From: Nocardia camponoti
GTDB lineage: Bacteria > Actinomycetota > Actinomycetes > Mycobacteriales > Mycobacteriaceae
Direction of reading: 5' to 3'
NCBI RefSeq assembly: GCF_014646135.1
Contig: NZ_BMMW01000005.1
Location: 116,740-180,739 of the forward strand
DNA length: 64,000 bases
The stretch's first letter is position 1; the number at the start of each line of letters is the position of its first letter. The notes below the pieces were generated by a model. It had not been told where the DNA came from. It did not search any database and saw only the letters and a list, made by a program, of their open reading frames with translations. Both the position numbers and the translations under genes were made by a program. Below, piece by piece: positions 7,722 to 15,564 of the stretch.

Positions 7722-9500
7722 TTAATCGTGCGCGAGGTAGCGGCGCGGGGCGGTGTGCGCGGCGATGGCGGCTTCGACCAGGTCAACCCACGCGCGACGA
7801 CGGCCAGCGCCGAGGCGCGGTTCGGCGTAGCCGTGCGTTGTCTTGACGATGCGCGTACCGGGTTTGCGCAGCCAGCGCGTGATCACCGCGACCTCGTCGA
7901 TCGACGCGCCAAGCAGCGGCGGAACGCGCGCGAGGTCGTCGGTGTCGGTGCCGTCGCCGAGGTCGGGAATCACCGTTTCGGCGGCCGCGATCAGCTGGTC
8001 GACGATCGGCATCGGCGCGACGCCTTTCTTCGCGACCCCGGCGGCGGCGAGTCGCCCGTAGCGGATCACGGCGAGTTCCCAGCCGCCAGCGCCGTCCGGT
8101 TGGGCGGCGATGAGTTCTTCGATGCGCGCGAGCGACGACCACCGCTGCCCGCGTTCGAGCACGCGCAACAGTCCGGCGATGCGGTCGCGCATGCGTGATG
8201 CCGATTCGAAGAATTCGGCGGCGACGTAGTCGTCGATGCGGGCGAGCATTTTCTCGATCAGTTCGTCGGAGTGGCCGAGGAACAGGTCGCGCACGGTCGC
8301 GACAGCGGGCGCGTAACCGGCAGCGTCGACGCCTTCGCCGAGGTTGGCCGCGTAGCAACCGCCGACCGCCGACGGCGAGCAGGTGTGTTTGCCGTCAGCG
8401 GCGATGCGCGGTTTGCAGGTGCGGATGGCCGCGATCTCGGCGATCACCTCGCCCATTTCCATTGCCGCGCCCTTGTGTTGGAACGGGCCCATCGAAACGC
8501 GACGGGGTTTGCGCGTCACGATCAGCCGGGGAAACGCCTCGTCGGTGATGGTGAGCCACCACTGTTTTTCCGGGAATTTCGAGCGACGGTTGAAGCGCGG
8601 GGTGTGGGCGGCGATGAGCCTGAGTTCGCGCACGCCCGCTTCGAGTCCGTGCGCGCATTCCACGTGGTCGACGCGTTCGGCGAGCGCGACCATGTGCTTC
8701 ATCCGACCGCGCGTTTCCGAGCCGGTGAAGTAGGTGCGAACGCGTCGCCGGAGGTTCACTGCCGTGCCTATATATAGGGCCTCGTCGGCGGGCCCACGGA
8801 AGAGGTAAACGCCGGGGGTGGTCGGGAGGTCCGACGCGAGGGTGCGTTTCGCGCGTTGAGTCGACGTGACGGCGGGCAGATAGTCGAGTAACTCGGTGAG
8901 GCTGTGCACGCCTTGGTTGCCGACGCGGGCGATGAGCGCGTGCAGCACGTCGACGGTGGCGCGGGCGTCGTCGAGTGCGCGGTGGTTGGGCGTGACGGTC
9001 GCGCCAAGCACCCGCGCGAGCACGCCGAGTTTGGCCGACGGCGCTTCGTCGCGGGTCAGTACGCGTCGCGCCAGTTTCACCGTGCACAGCACGCGCGGAT
9101 TCGGCCACGCGTAATCCTGTTGTGCCGCAGCAGCTTTCAAGAACGCGGTGTCGAACCGCGCGTTATGCGCGACAAGCACGGCCCCTTCAGCGAACTCGAG
9201 AAACGCGGGCAACACCTCATCAATGCGCGGTGCCTCGTAGACCATCAACTCGGTGATCCCGGTGATCCGCACGATGTAAGGCGGAATCGCACGCCCGGGA
9301 TTCACGAGCGTCGCAAACTCCCCAAGCACTTCCCCACCCCGAACTTTGACGGCCCCGATCTCGGTAATGGCGTCCTTGTCGGGACTCGTGCCCGTGGTCT
9401 CGAGGTCGACGACGACAAAGGTGGTGTCGTATAGCGGGGTATCGAGTTCGTCGAAGGCCAACTGTCGTGAGACAACGGCGGCGGGGTCGAGATCGGGCAC
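7722..9500 (-). CDS. DEDDh exonuclease fused to UvrC-like GIY-YIG endonuclease
   Basis: The 592-aa protein fuses a DnaQ-like 3'-5' exonuclease (about residues 20-185) to a GIY-YIG/UvrC N-terminal-like nuclease. Exonuclease motifs are VVVDLETTG, HNARFDTAFL and HRALDDARAT. The GIY-YIG core follows at about 227-258 (LPTTPGVYLFRG, YIGTAVNLRRRVRTYF). The layout matches Rv2191 of M. tuberculosis, which also neighbours trpD. A DNA repair role is likely, in the manner of Cho/UvrC; the UvrC C-terminal RNase H-like half is missing. The GTG or ATG start region was not refined beyond the DLETTG domain. Confidence 0.93.
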   Translation of the reverse strand: MPDLDPAAVVSRQLAFDELDTPLYDTTFVVVDLETTGTSPDKDAITEIGAVKVRGGEVLGEFATLVNPGRAIPPYIVRITGITELMVYEAPRIDEVLPAFLEFAEGAVLVAHNARFDTAFLKAAAAQQDYAWPNPRVLCTVKLARRVLTRDEAPSAKLGVLARVLGATVTPNHRALDDARATVDVLHALIARVGNQGVHSLTELLDYLPAVTSTQRAKRTLASDLPTTPGVYLFRGPADEALYIGTAVNLRRRVRTYFTGSETRGRMKHMVALAERVDHVECAHGLEAGVRELRLIAAHTPRFNRRSKFPEKQWWLTITDEAFPRLIVTRKPRRVSMGPFQHKGAAMEMGEVIAEIAAIRTCKPRIAADGKHTCSPSAVGGCYAANLGEGVDAAGYAPAVATVRDLFLGHSDELIEKMLARIDDYVAAEFFESASRMRDRIAGLLRVLERGQRWSSLARIEELIAAQPDGAGGWELAVIRYGRLAAAGVAKKGVAPMPIVDQLIAAAETVIPDLGDGTDTDDLARVPPLLGASIDEVAVITRWLRKPGTRIVKTTHGYAEPRLGAGRRRAWVDLVEAAIAAHTAPRRYLAHD

Positions 9501-9588
9501 GGTCGGGCAGCGTAGAGAAGGGGTACGACAAGCTTCGACAAACTACGACAAACTCCGCCAGCTTCGCCAGCCTCCGGCTAGCGCACGG

Positions 9589-10149
9589 CTAATTGCCGAC
9601 GAGCCAGTCGATGACGACATCACCGACGAAGACAACCACGAGGATCGAAAGCACCAAGGTGCCGAGCGGACGCCAGAACGGTTTGCGTACCGGTGGCGCG
9701 CCAAGCGCGCGCGATAGGTGGTTCCCGGTTGCTCGCGTGGGCGTGCCGGACTTGGGCACCTGCGCGAGCAGTTCATCGACGCCAGCCGAGTAGCTCGGAT
9801 CGTGTTCAGCGGCCATTGTCAGGTGGCGTCGCGCCGCACCCCACTCGCGGCCTTGCACCGCGGCCCAGCCAAGCAAGAAGTGCGCTTGCGGGTGGTTCGG
9901 GTCGAGCGCGAGCGCGGTTTCGAGAGCGCGTCGGCCCTCGTAACCACGCCCCGACGTGGCATACGGCGTGAACTCACCAGCCCCGTCCCAGAGTGCGCGC
10001 GCATGCGCGACGTGCAGGTCAGGGCGGTCAGGTGCGAGGTCGAGCGCGGCATTGATCGCGGCGATGGCTTGACGCCTCGTTCCGGTTTCGTGCGCCCGCA
10101 ATGCGTTCGCTACCACCACCTCGACAGATGATTCGTCGTGAGCAACCAC
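9589..10149 (-). CDS. TPR-repeat protein with C-terminal membrane anchor
   Basis: The 186-aa protein has TPR-like helices at about residues 5-125 (AIAAINAALDLAPDRPDLHV, ALETALALDPNHPQAHFLLG, HLTMAAEHDPSYSAGVDELL). A basic linker and one membrane helix (LGTLVLSILVVVFVGDVVI) follow at the C-terminus, so the repeats face the cytoplasm of a tail-anchored protein. It lies 88 bp upstream of the DnaQ-UvrC gene on the same strand. It is divergent from the NlpC/P60 genes across a long intergenic region. Partner and function are unknown. Confidence 0.85.
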   Translation of the reverse strand: MVAHDESSVEVVVANALRAHETGTRRQAIAAINAALDLAPDRPDLHVAHARALWDGAGEFTPYATSGRGYEGRRALETALALDPNHPQAHFLLGWAAVQGREWGAARRHLTMAAEHDPSYSAGVDELLAQVPKSGTPTRATGNHLSRALGAPPVRKPFWRPLGTLVLSILVVVFVGDVVIDWLVGN

Positions 10150-10796
10150 CGTGTTTCCCCTCGTTTAGCGCAACGTTCGACCGTACCCTAAACGGGCACA
10201 ACGGTTTCCGCCGTCGGAATGATCTTGTAGGCAACCTGCGGGTAAACAGCGGGCGTCGGGTTCGGTGCACAGCGTTCGGGGTGAGTGTTTCGTTCTGGGG
10301 CGAACAAATTGGTCAAGATCATTATCAATTGAGACCGGTGTCACAGTTTATTTCTCCGCGCATATCTTCGCGTGAATTCGTCAACCTCGGTTTGACGCTG
10401 TAAAGCCGTCGCATGATCGCGACGCGCCGGACACGCCGACCGAAATGACTCGCGCGCCCCGCGAAAACCAACAACCCGCCAGACCAGGCACTTCACCCAA
10501 AACGCCCAGGAGAAAAGTGATCGCGAACGCACGCTGACCGGGATCGGAAAATCGTCCTGATCACCGTCGCTCGTTATCGTTTCGTAATTGGTGTGACGCA
10601 GCTCGCACCCAATTCCCACCCGAATGGTCGATGACCCGTCACGGACGCTTGTCCGACTTTACAAACCACCGTGACGTCTTCGTAACCTTTTCGAGACCTC
10701 ACGGAGTTCGCCGGTCCAGCCTCATCGGATCGGCGCGATCAGTCCGCCCCATCATTCGGATGGAGCGTCGTGAGGCAGATTGGAAGTACGCACATC
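10150..10796. promoter_or_regulatory. Long divergent intergenic region upstream of NlpC/P60 gene
   Basis: No convincing gene was seen in this roughly 650-bp stretch between the TPR gene (minus) and the NlpC/P60 gene (plus). It contains TGTGACGCAGCTCGCA at 10592-10607, close to the Crp/GlxR pattern TGTGA-N6-TCACA. That site lies inside an interrupted inverted repeat (AATTGGTGTG...CGCACCCAATT, 10586-10614). Direct copies of CTCACGG/GTCACGG occur nearer the gene. A c-di-AMP riboswitch, common upstream of actinobacterial hydrolases, was looked for and not recognised. Confidence 0.45.
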
Positions 10797-11390
10797 ATGG
10801 CGACCAACAACCTCAAGCGTCAGGCGCAGCGCGCAGTTGCCGCCGGAGCTGTCGGAGCTGCCACCGTCGGCGCGTTCCTTCTCCCCGCCGCCCCCGCGTC
10901 GGCAACGCCCGTCACCATCCCCGGCGTTGGCTCCTTCGAGGTGCCCAACGAGATCCCGCTGCCGCAGAACGTGCCTGGCGTCGAGATCGGCGGCGCGGCA
11001 AGCGCCCCCGCGCCGTGGGAGCCCCAAGCGTTCACCGCGCCGCGCGCCAGCCTCGCCGACGTCGCGCTCAACGCCGCGCTCAGCAAGATCGGTGCCCCCT
11101 ACGTCTACGGTGCCGCTGGCCCGGACGCTTTCGACTGCTCGGGTCTCGTGCAGTGGGCATACGCCCAGGCCGGTGTCGACGTGCCGCGCACCAGCGGCGC
11201 TCAGCTCAGCGCTGGCACCCCGGTCTCGCTCGACAACCTCCAGCCCGGCGACATGGTGTCGTTCTACGGCGGCGGCCACTCGGGCCTCTACGCCGGTGAC
11301 GGCAACGTCGTCCACGCGTCGACCGCCGGTTCGCCCGTCCAGCTCGCACCGATCTCGTCGATGCCGTTCGCGGGCGCGCGTCGCTACTAA
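10797..11390 (+). CDS. Secreted NlpC/P60 peptidoglycan endopeptidase (short)
   Basis: The 197-aa precursor has a signal peptide ending at LLPAAPASA. It then has a short linker and a C-terminal NlpC/P60 domain that cleaves D-Glu-mDAP bonds. The catalytic cysteine is in DCSGLVQWAY; the histidines are in GGHSGLYAGDG and VVHAS. The start at ATG 10797 follows GGAAG with a 10-nt gap; an in-frame GTG at 10770 is possible. It closely resembles the C-terminal domain of the next NlpC/P60 gene, pointing to tandem duplication. A hairpin follows the stop. Confidence 0.93.
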   Translation: MATNNLKRQAQRAVAAGAVGAATVGAFLLPAAPASATPVTIPGVGSFEVPNEIPLPQNVPGVEIGGAASAPAPWEPQAFTAPRASLADVALNAALSKIGAPYVYGAAGPDAFDCSGLVQWAYAQAGVDVPRTSGAQLSAGTPVSLDNLQPGDMVSFYGGGHSGLYAGDGNVVHASTAGSPVQLAPISSMPFAGARRY

Positions 11391-11404
11391 GCACGCCCAG
11401 GGTC

Positions 11405-11441
11405 CACGATGCGTCACTCATTCGGGGAAGGGCGCATCGTG
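11405..11441 (+). terminator. Stem-loop after first NlpC/P60 gene
   Basis: CACGATGCG and CGCATCGTG form a 9-bp stem around a 19-nt loop, 14 bp after the stop codon. There is no T-run, so it may act as an attenuator or mRNA-end stabiliser between the two hydrolase genes. Confidence 0.5.
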
Positions 11442-11522
11442 ACTGGATCGAGCCCTACTGGACACCTTCCACGTGGGACCGTAACCTGATCGAGACCTTC
11501 TAGAGAACGGGGCACGGCCACT

Positions 11523-12575
11523 GTGATCGCACACCACCGCAAGCGCGGAATAGCCGCGAGTCTTTCCGCTGCGGTCATCGTGTGTGTTGCGTGTGTGGCT
11601 GGCCCGTCCGCCGCCGATCCGGTCGCGTTGCCGACAACGGCGAGCGACGCGATTTCGCGGATGGTCGAGATGTCACGCGAATCCGAGCAGCTCAATCAGC
11701 AGGCGCTCACCGCCCAAGCTGATCTTGATGCCAAGCTCACCGCCCAGCATGTCGCCGACGACGCGCTCGCCGCAGCGAGCGCGACTGTCGCGGCGGCGCA
11801 AGCTGAGGTGCGGCGCTACCAGCCGATGATCGATCGCACGGTCATCGCCCAATACACCGGCGCGCGAACCAATTCCATGTTCGCCGTGCTGTCGAGTCAT
11901 TCTCCGCAGCAGTTGGTCGACAAGATGTCGACCCTCGACGTGCTGTCGCAGCAAACCGCCGACACCGTCCGCGCATTCAAAAAAGCGGCCGATGCGGCAA
12001 GTGCCGCCGAGGCGTCAGCGAAGGCCGCAGACGACAAGGCGAAGGCCGCGACGGCGGCGGCCGAAACCGTCCGCGCCGACGTGAGTCGCAAACAAACGGT
12101 TCTCAGCGGTTCGATTACGCAGGTGGTCGAAGCATGGGGCGCGCTGTCGGCGCACGACAAGGCCACTCTCGCAGGTTCACCGTTCCCGCCCGGCTTCGAC
12201 CGCGACAGTCTGCTCAAAGATCTCCTGCCCGGCAGCGGAACAAGCGCGCTCGCCGCCGCGCTCACCCGCATCGGCGATCCGTATGTGTGGGGCGCGACAG
12301 GTCCCGACAAGTTCGACTGCTCCGGCCTTGTCCAATGGGCCTTCAAACAGGTCGGCAAGGACGTCCCTCGCACCAGCTCGCAGCAGGCGACATATGGTAC
12401 GCCCGTGTCAAAAGATGATCTGCAACCCGGCGACGTCGTCCTTTTCTATTCCGATATCTCCCACGTTGGTATTTACGCGGGCAACGGAATGATGGTGCAC
12501 GCCAGCACTTTTGGTGTCCCGGTCGCGGTCGCTCCGATTAGCACCACCCCGTACCACTCCGCGCGGCGATACTGA
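11523..12575 (+). CDS. RipC-type NlpC/P60 hydrolase with coiled coil
   Basis: The 350-aa exported protein has a signal peptide ending near AGPSAAD. A long alanine-rich coiled coil occupies about residues 45-200, and a C-terminal NlpC/P60 domain about 235-350. Catalytic residues lie in DCSGLVQWAF, ISHVGIYAGNG and MVHAS. The coiled coil is the region that in RipC/Rv2190c-like proteins is controlled by FtsEX, so a role in septal peptidoglycan splitting is likely. The GTG at 11523 follows ACGGGG. A TAACCT box about 40 nt upstream could be its -10. Confidence 0.93.
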   Translation: MIAHHRKRGIAASLSAAVIVCVACVAGPSAADPVALPTTASDAISRMVEMSRESEQLNQQALTAQADLDAKLTAQHVADDALAAASATVAAAQAEVRRYQPMIDRTVIAQYTGARTNSMFAVLSSHSPQQLVDKMSTLDVLSQQTADTVRAFKKAADAASAAEASAKAADDKAKAATAAAETVRADVSRKQTVLSGSITQVVEAWGALSAHDKATLAGSPFPPGFDRDSLLKDLLPGSGTSALAAALTRIGDPYVWGATGPDKFDCSGLVQWAFKQVGKDVPRTSSQQATYGTPVSKDDLQPGDVVLFYSDISHVGIYAGNGMMVHASTFGVPVAVAPISTTPYHSARRY

Positions 12576-12584
12576 GTACGTGCG

Positions 12585-13565
12585 GTGCGTTCCTGGTTCT
12601 CGGCGAACGGTCGCCTCGAATTCTTCCTCGTCTTCTGCTCGGTCGCGCTGCTCTCTAGTGCGTGCGTCGCGCTGGTGCTCGTCCCTCGGCTCACCTCACC
12701 GCCGCAGTTAACCGCCGACCAGGCCGACGTACTCGACGCGACAACCGAATTGGCGAATCCCAACCTCGCCGCGGTGCGTCGTGATGTGCAGCCCTACGGG
12801 CCGATTCTCGTGCGCGAAGCTGGCGCGACCGGCCGCGCGCTCGTCGTCGCCCACCCCGGACAGCGCGCCGACCTCGACTCGCTCGCTCAGGCGTTAGCGC
12901 CCGCGACGGCCGCCGTCGACGCGGTGTGGGGCGTCGAATGGAACCGCGCGCCAACGATCATCGTGGCCGGCGACGTCACCGAGTTCACCGCGCTCACCCG
13001 TGCCGCAGGCGCGGACGTGACCCCCGACGTGGCTGCGGTTTCGCTCACCGGTTCCTACGTCCCGGGCAGCAAACCCACTGATCAGCGCATTATTTTCAAC
13101 CCCGAAGCCCGTCGCCGCGTCGGCGATGACGGCCTCGCGACGCTGCTGCGCCACGAACTCACCCACGTCGCGACCCGCGAACGCACGCTCGACGGCGCAC
13201 CGCTGTGGCTGGTCGAGGGCTACGCCGACTACGTCGCCCAGCACGGCCAGTCGGCCACGTTCTCCCAGGTCGCCCCTTCGCTCACCACACGCCTGCGCGC
13301 GGGCCAAACCCCCGCCGACCTCGCGACCGACGCCGAATTCACCGGCCCCGAAGCCGCGTACGCGTATGAGGCCGCGTGGAGTTTCTGCGCGTTTGTTGGC
13401 GAGCGATACGGCCAGGCGAGCCTCACCGCGCTGTATCGCGACCTCGCTGGCGGACCGCAGTCAGCGGCGACAACCGACCGCGCCTTTGACGCGGTCCTGA
13501 AAGCCACTCGCCCCGAGCTTCTCGATGGTTGGCGCGCGTGGCTTCGCGGTCGCGCGACCAGTTAG
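12585..13565 (+). CDS. Membrane-anchored HExxH zinc metallopeptidase-like protein
   Basis: The 326-aa protein has one N-terminal membrane helix (FFLVFCSVALLSSACVALVLV). Its extracytoplasmic domain contains LLRHELTHVATRER and a downstream glutamate in LWLVEGYADYV, the gluzincin pattern HExxH...E. It corresponds to Rv2189c-like proteins between the NlpC and pimB genes. The GTG at 12585 lies 9 bp after the previous stop, so cotranscription with the RipC-like gene is likely. Its substrate is unknown; cell-envelope maturation is a guess from context. Confidence 0.82.
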   Translation: MRSWFSANGRLEFFLVFCSVALLSSACVALVLVPRLTSPPQLTADQADVLDATTELANPNLAAVRRDVQPYGPILVREAGATGRALVVAHPGQRADLDSLAQALAPATAAVDAVWGVEWNRAPTIIVAGDVTEFTALTRAAGADVTPDVAAVSLTGSYVPGSKPTDQRIIFNPEARRRVGDDGLATLLRHELTHVATRERTLDGAPLWLVEGYADYVAQHGQSATFSQVAPSLTTRLRAGQTPADLATDAEFTGPEAAYAYEAAWSFCAFVGERYGQASLTALYRDLAGGPQSAATTDRAFDAVLKATRPELLDGWRAWLRGRATS

Positions 13566-13568
13566 GTT
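13563..13568 (+). promoter_or_regulatory. -10 box (TAGGTT) for leaderless pimB' mRNA
   Basis: TAGGTT fits TANNNT and ends 6 nt before the pimB' ATG. Its first three bases are the stop codon of the preceding gene. No Shine-Dalgarno sequence lies before the ATG. Confidence 0.55.
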
Positions 13569-13574
13569 GTACTT

Positions 13575-14702
13575 ATGGCCCGAACTCTGCTTGTCACCAA
13601 CGATTTTCCACCTCGGCCCGGTGGCATCCAGTCTTACCTGCACGCGCTCGCTGGCCAGCTGCCCCCCGACGACCTGGTCGTTTACGCCCCGAAGTGGCGT
13701 GGCGACAGTCATGAGAAGTTCGATGCGGCGCAGAAGTTCGAAGTGGTTCGCCATTCGACAACGCTGATGTTGCCGTCACCAGCGGTGATCAAGCAGGCGA
13801 CCGCGTTGCTGCGCGACCGCGACCTCGACACCGTCTGGTTTGGTGCTGCCGCACCGCTCGCGGCGATGTCGCCGGTGCTGCGGCGCGCGGGCGCTGAGCG
13901 CATTCTCGCGAGCACACACGGTCACGAGGTCGGGTGGTCGATGCTGCCCGGTTCGCGTCAGGTGTTGCGGCAGATCGGCGAGCACACCGACGTTGTCACC
14001 TACGTCAGCAAGTACACGCGCGGTCGTTTCGCCGCCGCGTTCGGCCCCGATGCCGCCCTCGAACATCTCCCGCCGGGCGTGAACCCCGACGAGTTCCGTC
14101 CCGACCCGGCCGCCCGCGCCGAACTGCGCGCCCGCTACCACCTTGGCGACCGCCCAACCGTGCTGTGCCTGTCGCGACTCGTGCCGCGCAAGGGCCAGGA
14201 CATGCTCATCGTCGCGATGGCCGAGGTGGCCAAGCGCGTCGACGACGCGGTGCTGGTCATCGCTGGCGGCGGCCCGTATGAAAACCGCCTGCGCGCGCTC
14301 GCTGAGTCGATTGGCGTGAACCGGTACGTGCGATTTATCGGCCGCGTCCCGTCGGGCGAATTGGCCGCCCACCACACCATCGCCGACGTGTTCGCGATGC
14401 CATGCCGCACGCGCGGCGCTGGTCTCGACGTCGAAGGGCTCGGCATCGTCTACCTCGAAGCGTCCGCGACGGGCGTTCCGGTGGTCGCTGGCAGTTCCGG
14501 CGGTGCGCCCGAAACGGTCCGCGAAGGCGAGACGGGCCTGGTCGTGCATGGTCGTTCGGTCTCCCAGATCGCCGACGCGCTCGTCGAGTTGCTCACCGAT
14601 CGCGAGCTTGCCGCGCAGATGGGTGCGGCCGGGCGCGAGTGGGTCGAGCGCGAGTGGCATTGGGATCGCCAGGGTGCTCGGCTGCGCGAACTACTGCGAT
14701 GA
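13575..14702 (+). CDS. pimB: GDP-mannose-dependent PIM mannosyltransferase PimB'
   Basis: The 375-aa GT4 glycosyltransferase adds the second mannose to phosphatidylinositol monomannoside (Ac1PIM1 to Ac1PIM2) on the inner membrane face. The N-terminus TNDFPPRPGGIQSYL and the segment STHGHEVGWSMLPGSRQ match C. glutamicum PimB' as I know it. The donor site includes LSRLVPRKGQDMLI and the GT4 glutamate region RGAGLDVEGLGIVYLEA. It starts at ATG 13575, probably on a leaderless transcript. It marks the organism as a PIM/LAM producer. Confidence 0.95.
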   Translation: MARTLLVTNDFPPRPGGIQSYLHALAGQLPPDDLVVYAPKWRGDSHEKFDAAQKFEVVRHSTTLMLPSPAVIKQATALLRDRDLDTVWFGAAAPLAAMSPVLRRAGAERILASTHGHEVGWSMLPGSRQVLRQIGEHTDVVTYVSKYTRGRFAAAFGPDAALEHLPPGVNPDEFRPDPAARAELRARYHLGDRPTVLCLSRLVPRKGQDMLIVAMAEVAKRVDDAVLVIAGGGPYENRLRALAESIGVNRYVRFIGRVPSGELAAHHTIADVFAMPCRTRGAGLDVEGLGIVYLEASATGVPVVAGSSGGAPETVREGETGLVVHGRSVSQIADALVELLTDRELAAQMGAAGREWVEREWHWDRQGARLRELLR

Positions 14703-14736
14703 CACCTCGTCAGTGGTGTCGGATACGCTCAGCCAG

Positions 14737-15108
14737 GTGAGCAGTATCCAGGTCGCCGACCAGACTTTCCTCGCCGTGCCTCCCGCCGCGATCGCCGACG
14801 CGCTCAATTCGCCCAATCGGTGGCGGCACTGGTGGCCCGATTTGCGGCTTACCGTGCGAGAAGACCGGGGCGACAAAGGCATTCGCTGGACGGTCGCGGG
14901 CGGGCTGACCGGCACGATGGAAGTGTGGCTCGAACCCGCGCTCGACGGCGCGATCATGCACTACTTCATCCACGCCGAACCGCGCGCAGCACTTGAGCAA
15001 CGGCCGCTGCTCGCGGCGAACCGTGCTCGTCGCGTCGCGGGGAAAAAGATGGCCTTCGAACTCAAAGCGCAGCTTGAGGCCGGTCGTCCTGCGGGCGTAG
15101 CCCCCTAA
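14737..15108 (+). CDS. SRPBCC (START-like) protein, Rv2186c-like
   Basis: The 123-aa single-domain protein has the SRPBCC pattern, with SPNRWRHWWPDLRLTVREDRG and GIRWTVAGGLTGTMEVWLEP in the curved sheet. Family members bind lipids or polyketides in a hydrophobic pocket; the ligand is unknown here. GTG 14737 gives a clean N-terminus (VSSIQVADQTFL). GTG codons at 14713 and 14716 are in frame and cannot be excluded. It follows pimB' by 34 bp, without the fadD15 gene found between them in M. tuberculosis. Confidence 0.8.
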   Translation: MSSIQVADQTFLAVPPAAIADALNSPNRWRHWWPDLRLTVREDRGDKGIRWTVAGGLTGTMEVWLEPALDGAIMHYFIHAEPRAALEQRPLLAANRARRVAGKKMAFELKAQLEAGRPAGVAP

Positions 15109-15126
15109 CTGAGAGGCTTTCTCGTC

Positions 15127-15564
15127 ATGGCCGACCGGACTAAGCGCTCGATCGTCATCGCCGCACGCCCTGAGCAGGTGATGGCGGTCATCGCCGACTT
15201 GTCGACCTACCCGGAGTGGGTCGCGGCGGCGAAGTCGGTTGAGGTGCTCGATGCCGATGCTGCGGGCCGCGCGACCAAAGCCCGGTTCGTGCTCGACGCG
15301 GGCGTTGTCAAAGACACCTACGTGTTGGAGTACTCGTGGCGGCCCGACGGGCGCGCGGTCAGTTGGCAACTCTCTTCGGGCGATTTGCAGAAGGCGCAGG
15401 ACGGCAGTTACGAACTGGTCGAACAGCCCGACGGCGGCACCGAGGTGATTTATGAACTCACCGTCGACCTGAATATCCCGATGATCGGCATGTTCAAACG
15501 CAAAGCCGAGAAGGTCATCACCGATACGGCATTGACCGAACTCAAGAAGCGAGTCGAGGGCTGA
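15127..15564 (+). CDS. SRPBCC family protein, Rv2185c-like
   Basis: The 145-aa protein is a second SRPBCC domain, close in sequence to M. tuberculosis Rv2185c (TB16.3). The pattern includes ARPEQVMAVIADLSTYPEW near the N-terminus and LNIPMIGMFKRKAEKVI at the C-terminal helix that closes the pocket. A GAGAGG motif lies 11 nt before ATG 15127. The stop overlaps the CTG start of the ArsA-like gene (CTGA), so the two may be translationally coupled. Confidence 0.9.
   Translation: MADRTKRSIVIAARPEQVMAVIADLSTYPEWVAAAKSVEVLDADAAGRATKARFVLDAGVVKDTYVLEYSWRPDGRAVSWQLSSGDLQKAQDGSYELVEQPDGGTEVIYELTVDLNIPMIGMFKRKAEKVITDTALTELKKRVEG

Noticed and set aside
10150..10796. c-di-AMP (ydaO) riboswitch ahead of the NlpC/P60 gene
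   Set aside because: None of the conserved core segments could be found by eye.
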